The translations under genes were made by a program, and so were the position numbers. The notes beneath the pieces are model-generated. The model had not been told where the DNA came from. It was given only the letters and a program-made list of their open reading frames with translations, and ran no database searches. Of a stretch of 64,000 nucleotides of DNA, positions 18,114-26,573 are shown one piece after another (positions within the stretch are counted from its first letter, which is position 1; every line of letters starts with the position of its first letter). Origin of the DNA: Rubritepida flocculans DSM 14296 (GTDB lineage Bacteria; Pseudomonadota; Alphaproteobacteria; Acetobacterales; Acetobacteraceae). The stretch covers positions 1 through 64,000 of the forward strand of contig NZ_AUDH01000008.1 of the NCBI RefSeq assembly GCF_000425365.1, in the 5' to 3' direction.

Positions 18114-21100
18114 TCAGGCCGCGATCCGCTCCAGCCGCGCGGGCAGCCCCTGACGGACCGCCGAGCCCGCCACGGGATCCAGCCAGAAACCCGGGCCGAG
18201 CCGCCGCGTCGGGTCGAGCACGCCGAGCGCGTTGAGGTTCACCCCCGCGCGCAGCGCCGGCCGCGGCGGCTGGGCCACGCCGTCGATCACATGCCCGCGC
18301 GCGCCGAACTCGGTGTGGCCGAACCCATGCTCGATCGCCACCACCCCCTTCATGACGCCGCGCCGGACGATCACCGTGGCCGTCTCCGCGCCGCCGGGCG
18401 TGCGGATCCGCACGCGATCCCCGGTCTTGAGGCCGAGCGCCGCCGCGTCCTCCGGATGCACGCCCACCGGATTGTCGGGATGGATGCCGCGCAGCCGGTC
18501 GGCGCCGATCACATAGGCGTTCATCAGCACGGATTTCTGGCTGACCAGCAGCAGCGGCCACTCCCGCTCGCCATAGACGGCGCGCATGGGCGTCCCGTCC
18601 TGGAAGGCCGCGGGCTGCCAGCGCGGCACGCCGCTGAAGAGGCGTCCCGTGACGGCGCTGCGCGTGGTCCCCGCCAGTTCGTTGTGGATCATCAGCGGCC
18701 CGCGGAAGGGATGGCGGAACTTCTCGCCCTGCACCGCGCTCTCCGGCGGCTGGCAGCGCCCGCCGCGCGTCAGCACGAAGGCGACGCGACCGACCTCCTC
18801 GGGCTTCAGCGTCTCGTGCAGCAGGGGCATCACGCGCTCCACCCCGGAGAGGCGGAGATCCTCCGCACTCGCCTCCGGCACGGGCGTGCCGGCGAAGGCG
18901 ATGTTGGCGCCGCCGCGCAGATACCAGTCGGCCGCGCGCTCGAGCGGGTGCAGCCCGCCATCGGCGGCGCGGATGGCGCGCGGCCCGAAGCCGGGCAGGC
19001 CGAGCGCCTTGGCGAGGCCGATGAGCAGGCTCTCCATCGCCACCGGCTCGCCGTCCGCGCTGCGCGCGAGCGGCGGCTCCACCGCCGGCCAGCGCGCGGA
19101 GGTGGCGCGCGCGGGCACGCCCGCCCAGGGCGAGGTCCAGCCCCAGCTCTCGTAGAGCAGCGTGTCGGGCACCAGGTAGTCGGCCCAGCAGGTGCTCTCG
19201 TTGATGAAGGGGTCGATGCCGATCAGCAGGGGCAGCTTGCGCGGGTCGCCCAGCACGCGCTCCGCGAGGCGCGGGAAGCCCGGAATGCCGTAGACCGGGT
19301 TGCTGTTCCACAGCACCAGTGCGCCGATCGGATAGGGGTAGCCGCTCTCGATCGCGGTGAAGAACTCGGTGCCGAGCTGCGGCGCGACGGGAAACCAGGG
19401 CGCCTCGGCCGGATAGGGGCTGCCCGCGGCGCGCTTGGCCGCGAACTCCGCGCTGCGCTCGTAGGCGAGGTTGTTGCGGCCGAGCATGAGCCCGCGCGGC
19501 TGCCGCGCCCCCTCGAAGCCCTGCAGGTCGTAGCGCGGCCCGGCCGCGTTGTCGGGGAACATGCCCCCGCCGAGGAAGGTGCCCCCCCGCCAGCCGAGAT
19601 TGCCGATGAGCGTGTTCAGCGTCACCAGCGCGAAGGCGTTGGTGAAGCCGTTGCCGGCCATGGTGCCGCCATGCGTCGAGACGGCGGCGCGCTTGCCATG
19701 GCTCGTGAACTCGCGCGCGAGGGCGGCGATGGTCTCGGCCGGCACGCCGCAGATCGCCGCATAGTCCTCGAGGCTGTGCTCCATCGCCGCGGCGCGCAGC
19801 AGGAACAGCGCGGAGCAGACGCGCAGCCCGCCCACGCGCCGTTCGACGAAGAGCTCGGCGGGCGCGCTGCCCGCGTCATGCGGGCGCAGCTCGCCGCTCG
19901 CCGCGTCCTGCACCACGAAGGGATCCTTCGGCCCATGCGCCGGGGCCTCGAAGGGCAGCCCGGCGTCGGAGGCGCGCAGCAGCCGCCCCTCGCGCGCATG
20001 GCCGGGCTCGGCGATGACGAGGTGGGTGGCGTTGCTGAAGCTCGGCTCGCCGATCGCATCGGCCGCCGCGGCGTTGGGGGCGGCGAGGTAGCGCGCGTCG
20101 AAGCGCCCGTTCTCGAACATCCAGCGCATCATGCCGAGGGCGAGGGCGGCGTCCGTCGCCGGCCGGATCGGAATCCAGCGCCCGCGCTCGCGCGCCGCGG
20201 CCGCGTCGCTGTGGCCGAGCACCGGGTCGATCACCACGTAGTCGAGGGCGCCTTCGGCGCGCGCGGCGGCGAGCTGCCAGCCCTGGCGCTTGAAGGGGTT
20301 GCCGGCATTGGCCGGCGCCGTGCCGCAGAAGATCACGAACTCCGCGTGCGGCAGATCGGGCTTCGCGTGCGGCATGGTGGACTTGTTGCCGAAGGCGGCG
20401 CCGGAGCCCGAGCGGTAGGAACCGCCGCAGTAGCTGCCATGGCCCACGAAGTTCGCGCTGCCGAAGGCCTGGCTGACGAAGCGACGGACGAAGTTCTCGC
20501 GCCCGTCATTCACCGAGGAGAGCACGACGAACTGGTTGCGCTTGGGCCCCAGCTCCGGCCGCGCGGGATCGATGGGGTCGTCGGAGGCGAGCGCGCGCAG
20601 CCCCGGCACATGGCCCTCGCCGAAGAGGTCGCCGCCCTCCACCACCTCGGCGACGAGCTGCTCGAGCGGGATGCTCTGCCAGCGCCCCGCGCCGCGCGGG
20701 CCCACGCGCTTGAGCGCGGTGGTGATGCGGTGCGGGCTCTCGAGCTGGGTCAGCACCGCCGCCCCGCGCCCGCAGGCGGTGGCCCGGCCGGCCAGGCCGC
20801 GCTCCTCGTGGCGCGAGGTGGCGAGCAGGCTGTCGCGGATCGAGACCGTCTCCGGCAGGGGCGGATCGGCGGAGAGCGGCGAGTAGGGATTGCCGGTGAC
20901 GCGCAGCGCCCGGCCGCTGGCGCGGTCCACGCGCACCCGCACGCCGCAGAGCGTGGTGCAGCCGAGGCAGACGCTGTTCGCCACGTATTGCGCGGGATTG
21001 GGCTCGACCGCGCCGGTCGCGGGATCCACCACGCATTCGGGGGCGAGGCTGCGGCCGTGGATCTGGGCGCCGCGGGCGGGGCGCGCCAGCGTCTCGGCGA

Positions 21101-21206
21101 CACCCTCCACCACGCGGCGCGCCGTCGCCTCGAAGCCGAGCCCGAAGGCGGCGAGGCCGGCCCCGGCCGCACCCATCCGCAGAGCGTCGCGACGATCCAT
21201 GCTCAT
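18114..21206 (-). CDS. ttrA: Tetrathionate reductase-like catalytic subunit A (Mo-bisPGD oxidoreductase)
   Basis: This 1030-residue molybdopterin enzyme of the DMSO-reductase superfamily is about the length of TtrA. A Tat-like leader starts MSMDRRDALRMG (twin Arg at 5-6). One [4Fe-4S] site is built from Cys80-X2-Cys83-X3-Cys87 and probably Cys145, the wide last gap being typical of TtrA. The predicted Mo ligand is a Cys in GSYCGGSYRSG (about residue 260). The C-terminal molydopterin-binding domain carries GLKTGDRVRIRTPGG. It is the last gene of a B-C-A operon, matching ttrBCA order, and would reduce tetrathionate or a related oxyanion in the periplasm. Arsenate- or selenate-reductase relatives are alternatives. 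Confidence 0.8.
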   Translation of the reverse strand: MSMDRRDALRMGAAGAGLAAFGLGFEATARRVVEGVAETLARPARGAQIHGRSLAPECVVDPATGAVEPNPAQYVANSVCLGCTTLCGVRVRVDRASGRALRVTGNPYSPLSADPPLPETVSIRDSLLATSRHEERGLAGRATACGRGAAVLTQLESPHRITTALKRVGPRGAGRWQSIPLEQLVAEVVEGGDLFGEGHVPGLRALASDDPIDPARPELGPKRNQFVVLSSVNDGRENFVRRFVSQAFGSANFVGHGSYCGGSYRSGSGAAFGNKSTMPHAKPDLPHAEFVIFCGTAPANAGNPFKRQGWQLAAARAEGALDYVVIDPVLGHSDAAAARERGRWIPIRPATDAALALGMMRWMFENGRFDARYLAAPNAAAADAIGEPSFSNATHLVIAEPGHAREGRLLRASDAGLPFEAPAHGPKDPFVVQDAASGELRPHDAGSAPAELFVERRVGGLRVCSALFLLRAAAMEHSLEDYAAICGVPAETIAALAREFTSHGKRAAVSTHGGTMAGNGFTNAFALVTLNTLIGNLGWRGGTFLGGGMFPDNAAGPRYDLQGFEGARQPRGLMLGRNNLAYERSAEFAAKRAAGSPYPAEAPWFPVAPQLGTEFFTAIESGYPYPIGALVLWNSNPVYGIPGFPRLAERVLGDPRKLPLLIGIDPFINESTCWADYLVPDTLLYESWGWTSPWAGVPARATSARWPAVEPPLARSADGEPVAMESLLIGLAKALGLPGFGPRAIRAADGGLHPLERAADWYLRGGANIAFAGTPVPEASAEDLRLSGVERVMPLLHETLKPEEVGRVAFVLTRGGRCQPPESAVQGEKFRHPFRGPLMIHNELAGTTRSAVTGRLFSGVPRWQPAAFQDGTPMRAVYGEREWPLLLVSQKSVLMNAYVIGADRLRGIHPDNPVGVHPEDAAALGLKTGDRVRIRTPGGAETATVIVRRGVMKGVVAIEHGFGHTEFGARGHVIDGVAQPPRPALRAGVNLNALGVLDPTRRLGPGFWLDPVAGSAVRQGLPARLERIAA

Positions 21207-21209
21207 GGC

Positions 21210-22307
21210 TCAGGCCTTTCCGGTTGCGCCGGCGATGGCGGCCCGGCTGCGCGCGGGCGGCATCAGCGCGTCGAGGAGGACGAGGAGGAAGACGAGCAGC
21301 CCCATGCTGCCGAGAATGCCGAGCAGGCCCGAGGGCCCCATCGGCAGGTGGTAGTCGTAGAAGCCGGGCCCCGTTTTCGGGACCGACTGGCCGCCGATGA
21401 ACACGGCCCAGCGGAACATCCAGGCCGCGTGCAGCGCGACGAGCCCGGTGAGCCAGCCGCTGCCCGCGGGGCGCAGCAGCGCAAGCAGGATCGCCGCCAG
21501 CACCGCCGCCTGGCCCCAGAGTGCCAGCGCCTGGAAGCTGTGATGGCCGCGCACGGAGGCGAGCGCCGCCGCATGCGTCGCCTCGAGCCCGAGGGCGCCG
21601 AGCGCGAACCAGGCCGCCCCCACCGCGAGCGAGACGAGCAGCAGGCCGGCCAGCAGCCGGTTGAGCTTCGCCTCGGCCGCCGGCTCGTGCCCCTCGGTCA
21701 GGCGATCGAGGACGAGCAGGAAGCCCGCCGCGCCGGCGAAGGCGGTCAGCGCGAACTGCACCGGCAGGAAGGGCGTGTTCCACAGCGGCCGGGCGCGCAC
21801 CACCATCACCTCCATGCCGGTGTAGAGCAGCACCAGCGCCGCGCCGACCGCGGCGAGCAGCGCGAAGCCGCGCAGCAGCCCCGGCCGCGCGGGGCCGCCC
21901 AGCAGGCGGTAGAGCGGCGCGAGCCAGCCGCGCGCCGCCGCGTCCTCCGCCAGCGCCGGCCGCAGCGCCATCCAGGCGTAGAGGAACAGGCCGCCGAGAT
22001 AGGTCGGGATGAAGAAGGCGCCCCAGGCCATCCAGGAGGAGGGGTTCGGGTAGGCGTAGAAATGCCAGAAGCGCCCGGGCTGATGCAGGTCGGCCAGCAG
22101 CGCGACGGGCGCGGCGAGCCCGGCCGCGAGCGCGCCGAGCAGGCCGAGCCGCCCGATGCGCGCCCAGCCCGGCCGGCCGAAGGCGTAATGCGGCAGGCTC
22201 AGCGCGAAGGCGCCGACGGAGAGGCCGATCAGGAAGAAGTAGGTGACCGCCCAGGGCAGCCAGGCGACCTCGCGGGTGATGCCGATGATCTCGGTGATCT
22301 CGGGCAT
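21210..22307 (-). CDS. ttrC: NrfD/PsrC-like membrane subunit (TtrC-like quinol oxidase subunit)
   Basis: This 365-residue protein has about nine hydrophobic helices and belongs to the NrfD/PsrC family. Such subunits oxidise quinol and anchor a Mo/Fe-S reductase. The signature MFRWAVFIGGQSVPKTGPGF near the C-terminus and an acidic helix GMEVMVV are visible. It lies between the Fe-S subunit gene (3 bp away) and the catalytic subunit gene (3 bp away), so the three form one transcript. It would feed quinol electrons through TtrB to TtrA. Confidence 0.85.
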   Translation of the reverse strand: MPEITEIIGITREVAWLPWAVTYFFLIGLSVGAFALSLPHYAFGRPGWARIGRLGLLGALAAGLAAPVALLADLHQPGRFWHFYAYPNPSSWMAWGAFFIPTYLGGLFLYAWMALRPALAEDAAARGWLAPLYRLLGGPARPGLLRGFALLAAVGAALVLLYTGMEVMVVRARPLWNTPFLPVQFALTAFAGAAGFLLVLDRLTEGHEPAAEAKLNRLLAGLLLVSLAVGAAWFALGALGLEATHAAALASVRGHHSFQALALWGQAAVLAAILLALLRPAGSGWLTGLVALHAAWMFRWAVFIGGQSVPKTGPGFYDYHLPMGPSGLLGILGSMGLLVFLLVLLDALMPPARSRAAIAGATGKA

Positions 22308-22310
22308 GGC

Positions 22311-23015
22311 TCAGGCTCCTTCGTGCTGCGGCCGCCAGAGCGTGGGCGTGCCCTCCACCTTGCCGGACAGCAGCGGATCGAGATGCAGGTAGAAGACGCG
22401 CGGCTGCGTGCCCGCCTCGGGCTTGAGCACCGCGGAGGGCTCGGCGTCGAGGCGCTGGCGCACCGTGCTGTGCGGGTCGTTCAGGTCACCGAAGATGCGC
22501 GCCCCGCCCACGCAGCTCTCCACGCAGGCCGGCAGCAGCCCGGCGTCCACGCGGTGGGCGCAGAAGGTGCATTTGTCGGCCTTGTTCGTCTCGTGGTTGA
22601 TGAAGCGCGCGTCGTAGGGGCAGGCCTGGACGCAGTAGGCGCAGCCCACGCAGCGGTCGGAATCCACCACCACGATCCCGTCCGCGCGCTGGAAGGTCGC
22701 GCCGACCGGGCAGACGGGCAGGCAGGGCGCATCGGCGCAGTGGTTGCACAGCCGCGGCAGCATCGCCATGCCGACCACGCCATCCTTCGTCACCTCATAG
22801 GTGTTGACGATGGTGCGCAGGCTGTCGGGCGGAACCGCGTTCTCCATGATGCAGGAGACGGTGCAGGCCTGGCAGCCGATGCAGCGGGCGAGATCCACCA
22901 CCATGCCCCAGCGGGGGCCGAGCTGCGGGGCCGGGGCGGGGGCGGCGGCCTCCGCCGCCGTGCCGGCCCATGCGCTTGCCAGTCCGGCAAGAAGCGCGCG
23001 TCGGGAGCCTGCCAT
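22311..23015 (-). CDS. ttrB: Four-cluster ferredoxin-like electron-transfer subunit (TtrB-like)
   Basis: This 234-residue protein begins MAGSRRALLAGLASA, a Tat-like leader, and then shows the four Cys groups of the DmsB/NrfC/TtrB family: CIGCQACTVSC, CNHCADAPCLPVCP, CVGCAYCVQACP and CTFCAHRVD...CVESC. It would carry electrons from the membrane subunit to the Mo subunit. The start at 23015 is preferred to the in-frame ATG at 23030 because an AGGAGG site (complement of 23021-23026) sits 5 nt upstream. It is the first gene of the operon and is preceded by a FixK/FNR-type box at 23093-23106. Confidence 0.88.
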   Translation of the reverse strand: MAGSRRALLAGLASAWAGTAAEAAAPAPAPQLGPRWGMVVDLARCIGCQACTVSCIMENAVPPDSLRTIVNTYEVTKDGVVGMAMLPRLCNHCADAPCLPVCPVGATFQRADGIVVVDSDRCVGCAYCVQACPYDARFINHETNKADKCTFCAHRVDAGLLPACVESCVGGARIFGDLNDPHSTVRQRLDAEPSAVLKPEAGTQPRVFYLHLDPLLSGKVEGTPTLWRPQHEGA

Positions 23016-23478
23016 GCTGTCCTCCTGCATCCGGGCGGGGGCGCGGCCTCCAGCCCGTGGCGCCAGCGGAGCAGAAAAGCCGGCGCGGCGCTTTGACGCG
23101 CCGCAACAAAGGGCGGAAAAAGCGGAATATTATCCGAGCGCTTTACTTGGGTGCAGCGCGGCGCGACGGGCGGCATCTTCGGGGAGCGAGACTGGCGCGA
23201 GGCGCGGCATGCTACGGCCTTCCACGCGGCCGGCCGTGTTGGACGGTCCCCGAAGCCGACCTCCTCCTCCCGCTCGCGCGTCGCGGGGATGTCCGGCCGC
23301 CAGAGGTCATGATCCGCGCCCCAGCGGTCGGCGGCACGTCAAGAAGCCCCGCGCATCGGCTCTCCGATTGGGATGCCGGCGGCATGGCCGATGGCTCCGC
23401 GGCACGGCCGCTTCCCCGCGCTGGCGTTGCGGGCTCCGGCCCCATGCGGCAGCCTTGCGGCAGGAGGCCACCCCCGAC
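23016..23478. other. 463-bp divergent intergenic region between ttrB and the SWIM gene
   Basis: The region contains the ttrB ribosome site, a FixK/FNR-like site (23093-23106) and a locally AT-rich island around GAATATTAT (23125-23133), which is unusual for this GC level. On the plus side, an AGGAGG at 23462-23467 serves the GTG start of the next gene. The remaining 300 or so bases show no recognised gene, RNA or repeat. Open frames cross it only because stop codons are rare at this GC content. Confidence 0.6.
23093..23106 (-). promoter_or_regulatory. Candidate FixK/FNR-family box upstream of ttrB
   Basis: TTGACGCGCCGCAA fits the FixK2-type consensus TTG(A/C)-N6-(T/G)CAA exactly and matches 7 of 10 defined FNR positions. 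Its centre is about 84 bp upstream of the ttrB start. A class II arrangement (centre at -41.5) would put the transcript start near 23058. Low-oxygen activation would suit a respiratory reductase. No good -10 hexamer is seen at the matching distance, so the promoter geometry is unproven. Confidence 0.45.
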
Positions 23479-25299
23479 GTGCCCAGGCGATCCCCCGCGC
23501 CCTCTCCCGCGCCGCCCCGCTTCGCCCCGCAGGCGCTGCTCGGACTGGCCGGGGAGAAGGTCTTCGCCCGCGGCGAGGCCTATCATCGCGCCGGCCGGGT
23601 GGAGATTCTCTCCGATGACGGTCGGCGCGTTCTCGCACGCGTTCTCGGCAGCGAGGTCTATCGCTGCGAACTGGGCGTCGCCGAATCCGGCGTCGAGGGC
23701 GCCTGCACCTGCCCCGCCTTCGCCGATCACGGATTCTGCAAGCACCTCGTGGCCGTGGGCCTCGCGGCCAATGCCGACCAGCGCGGCGGCCCCGCTCTCC
23801 CCAGCCGCCTCGCGGCCATTCGCGCCCATCTGCACGGCCTCGGCGTGGAGCGGCTGGCCGAGATGCTCCTCGACCTCGCCGCGCGCGACCCGATCCTGCT
23901 GGAACGGCTCGACCTCGCCGCGACCGCCGCCTCGGGCGACACGGCAGGCATCGCGAGGCGGCTGCGCGAGGCGCTGCGGCGGGCGCTCGGAACCGGGGGG
24001 CGCTTCATGGACCGATGGGAGGCCGATGGATGGTCGCAGGGCGTGCTGGAGATCCTGGACCAGGTCGAGGCGCTGATCGCCGCAGGCGGGGCGCCGCTGG
24101 CCCTGGAGCTGGTCGAGGAGCTGTTCGCGCGCATCGGGCGCGCGCTCGAGAGCGTGGACGATTCGGATGGCGGCGGCATGGCCATTCTCGAGCGCGCCAG
24201 CGCCATCCACCTCGCCGCCTGCCGCGCGGCGCGGCCCGACCCCCTTGCCCTCGCGCGAGAGCTGTTCCGCCGCGAGGTGACGGACGAGTGGGGCTGCTTC
24301 GCCGAGGCGAGCGAGCGATACGCCGAGCTGCTGGGCCCCGAGGGCCTCGCCCTCTATCTCGATCTGGCGCGGGAAGCCTGGCGGGAACGCCCATCCGCTC
24401 CGCGGCGGGTGGGTTCCGTCGTCGTGATGGGCGAGGCCGATCTGCAACCGCACGCGGTCTTCGGGATTCTCGACCGCTTCGCCGCGCGCGCCGGCGACGT
24501 GGCGGAGAGGATCAGGCTCCGCGCGCAGAACCTCGCCCACGCGCACGACTATCTCGGCCTCGCGCAGTTCTGCCTCGCCGAGGGGCGCGAGGCGGAGGCG
24601 CTTCGCTGGGCGGAGGAAGGGGCATGGCTGCACGACGACGCCTCGGGCGAGCCGCTGCAGCGCTTCCTGGCCGAGCGATACCTCGCCGCTGGCCGGCGGG
24701 AGGATGCGCTCGCCACGCTCTGGCGGGCCTTCGAGCGGCGCCCCTCGGCCGAGTTGTTCCAGGCGATGGCCGCCGCAGGAGGCGGCAGGCCCGAGGAGCG
24801 CGAGCGCGCCGCCCTTGCCGATCGCGCCGTGGCGCTGCTGGAGCAGCGTCTCGCCCAGGCCAGGGGCGAGCGTAGCGGCTGGGAGCGGGCGGCCCTCGCT
24901 TCGACCCTGGCGGAGATCCTCGCGGCCGAGGGGCGGCTCCAGGCCGCCTGGCAGGTGGCGCGGCAGCGGGGCCTGCCGGAACATGCCCTGCGCCGCCTCG
25001 CCGAGGCGAGCGAGGTGGCGCTGCCCGATGAGGCGCTGGGCGTCTATGCGCGCCTCGTGGAGCGGCAGGTCGCGCTGGCGAACCGGCAGGGCTATGCGGC
25101 CGCCTGCGCCCTGGTCGCGCGGATGGGCGCCGTGCGGGCGCGGTGCGGGCGGCAGGCCGAGCACGCCGCCTTCGTGGCCGAACTGCTGCGCCGCCATGCG
25201 GCCAAGCGCAGCTTCGTGGCGATGCTGCGCGCGGCGGAGGAGCCCGGCGCGAGGGAGGAGGCCGGCAGGCCGCGCAAGCCCGGCCGCGGGAGGCGGTGA
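23479..25299 (+). CDS. SWIM zinc-finger domain protein
   Basis: This protein of about 606 residues is read from GTG 23479, chosen because AGGAGG lies 11 nt upstream and homology-like sequence begins there. Near the N-terminus it has a SWIM zinc finger, Cys76-X-Cys78-X8-Cys87-X-His89 (ACTCPAFADHGFCKHL). The rest is a long alpha-helical, Ala/Leu/Arg-rich array resembling TPR-like solenoid repeats, with pairs such as EALRWAEEGAWLHD and DALATLWRAFERRP. It ends in a basic tail. SWIM domains bind DNA or proteins. The function of this bacterial subfamily is unknown. It is divergent from the ttr operon and not obviously linked to it. Confidence 0.75.
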   Translation: MPRRSPAPSPAPPRFAPQALLGLAGEKVFARGEAYHRAGRVEILSDDGRRVLARVLGSEVYRCELGVAESGVEGACTCPAFADHGFCKHLVAVGLAANADQRGGPALPSRLAAIRAHLHGLGVERLAEMLLDLAARDPILLERLDLAATAASGDTAGIARRLREALRRALGTGGRFMDRWEADGWSQGVLEILDQVEALIAAGGAPLALELVEELFARIGRALESVDDSDGGGMAILERASAIHLAACRAARPDPLALARELFRREVTDEWGCFAEASERYAELLGPEGLALYLDLAREAWRERPSAPRRVGSVVVMGEADLQPHAVFGILDRFAARAGDVAERIRLRAQNLAHAHDYLGLAQFCLAEGREAEALRWAEEGAWLHDDASGEPLQRFLAERYLAAGRREDALATLWRAFERRPSAELFQAMAAAGGGRPEERERAALADRAVALLEQRLAQARGERSGWERAALASTLAEILAAEGRLQAAWQVARQRGLPEHALRRLAEASEVALPDEALGVYARLVERQVALANRQGYAAACALVARMGAVRARCGRQAEHAAFVAELLRRHAAKRSFVAMLRAAEEPGAREEAGRPRKPGRGRR

Positions 25300-25405
25300 C
25301 GGGATGTCCGGCTCGCCGGAGGCTTTGCGCCGAACGGCGAGACCCGCGGCAGCGGCCGATCAGCGTGGCGTCGAGGGGGATGCCCGGGTGCTGCCTGCGG
25401 CGACA

Positions 25406-25424
25406 GGGCCGGCCTGACCGGCCC
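25406..25424. terminator. GC hairpin between convergent genes
   Basis: GGGCCGG (25406-25412), loop CCTGA, CCGGCCC (25418-25424) forms a 7-bp perfect stem. It lies 6 bp past the stop of the minus-strand aminotransferase gene and in the gap with the convergent SWIM gene. It is plausible as a terminator, but no U-tract is present. Confidence 0.35.
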
Positions 25425-25429
25425 CCGTA

Positions 25430-26563
25430 TCACAGCCCGCGCAGCGCCGCGCAGACGCGCTCCACCTTCGCGTCCGTCAGTTCGGGATACATGGGCAGGC
25501 TGAACACCTCGCGCGCGGCGCGTTCCGTCTCCGCGCAGGCCGCGGGGCCCAGCGCCACACGGCCGGCATAAGCCGGCTGGGCATGCACCGGAACGGGGTA
25601 GTGGATCCCCGTGCCGATGCCGAGCGCCTTGAGCCGCGCCATGATCGCCTCCCGCCCGGGATGGCGCAGCACATAGAGGTGGAAGACATGCTCGGCCTCG
25701 GGCCGGCGCAGCGGGGGCGTCAGCCCCCCGCCGGCCAGCGCCGCGTCATAGGCCGCCGCAATGGCCCGCCGGCGCGCGTTCTGCGCGTCGAGATGCCGCA
25801 GCTTCACGCGCAGGATCGCCGCCTGGATTTCGTCGAGGCGGGAGTTCACCCCCACCATGTCGCTCACATAGCGCTGCCGCCAGCCATACTGGCGGATCGC
25901 GCCGATCCGGGCCGCGAGCGCCGCATCGGCGCTGGCGAGCACCCCGCCATCGCCCAGCGCGCCCAGATTCTTGGTGGGGTAGAGGCTGAAGGCCGCCGCC
26001 GCGCCGAAGGTGCCGAGCTTGCGTCCCCGCCACAGCGCCCCGTGGCACTGCGCGCAATCCTCGATCAGCGCCACGCCCGCCCGCGCGCAGGCGGCGGCGA
26101 TGCGCCCGAGATCGGCGGCCTGTCCATAGAGATGCACGGGGATGACGGCGCGGATGGGCGGCAGGCCGGGCGGGGGAGCGGCCAGCACCGCCTCCAGCTC
26201 CGCCGGGTCCATGGTGTAGGTTCCGGGCTCGATGTCGAGCAGCAGCGGGGTGGCCCCGGCCATCTCGATGGCCGCCACCGTCGCCACCGCCGTGTGGCTC
26301 ACCGTGACCACCGTGCTGCCCGGCCCGATGCCCAGGCCCCGCAGGATGAGCATGAGGGCGTCGGTGCCGTTGGCGCAACCCACCGCGTGCTGGCCTTCGC
26401 CGAGCCAGGCGGCGAACTCCGCCTCGAAGGCCTCTCCCTCCCGGCCCAGTATGTACCAGCCGGAGGCGAGGGCGCGCGCCACCGCCGCGTCGATCTCGCC
26501 CTGCAGCGCGCGATAGCCCGCACCGGGATCGGCGAAGGGAAGGAGGGGAAGGGGCGCGTTCAT
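25430..26563 (-). CDS. DegT/DnrJ/EryC1/StrS-family sugar aminotransferase
   Basis: This 377-residue PLP-dependent aminotransferase acts on nucleotide-linked keto-sugars. The Schiff-base lysine is Lys198 in LYPTKNLGALGDGG. Other family motifs are GCANGTDALML (cofactor phosphate), EDCAQCHGA and NSRLDEIQAAILRVKL. The ATG at 26563 is the natural N-terminus. It is separated by only 10 bp from the upstream SDR gene. The pair presumably makes an amino-deoxysugar donor for the cell surface. Neither the base nucleotide nor the sugar can be deduced. Confidence 0.9.
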   Translation of the reverse strand: MNAPLPLLPFADPGAGYRALQGEIDAAVARALASGWYILGREGEAFEAEFAAWLGEGQHAVGCANGTDALMLILRGLGIGPGSTVVTVSHTAVATVAAIEMAGATPLLLDIEPGTYTMDPAELEAVLAAPPPGLPPIRAVIPVHLYGQAADLGRIAAACARAGVALIEDCAQCHGALWRGRKLGTFGAAAAFSLYPTKNLGALGDGGVLASADAALAARIGAIRQYGWRQRYVSDMVGVNSRLDEIQAAILRVKLRHLDAQNARRRAIAAAYDAALAGGGLTPPLRRPEAEHVFHLYVLRHPGREAIMARLKALGIGTGIHYPVPVHAQPAYAGRVALGPAACAETERAAREVFSLPMYPELTDAKVERVCAALRGL

Positions 26564-26573
26564 GGGCGTGTCC

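Noticed and set aside
18012-23096. Open frame of 1694 codons on the plus strand opposite ttrBCA
   Set aside because: It is the antisense shadow of three well-supported genes. Composition is His/Arg/Gly/Ala-rich and lacks domains, as expected at very high GC where stops are rare.
23125-23134. GATAAT/TATTAT as a -10 element in the ttrB-SWIM gap
   Set aside because: No -35 partner at 16-18 bp on either strand, and distances to both starts are awkward.
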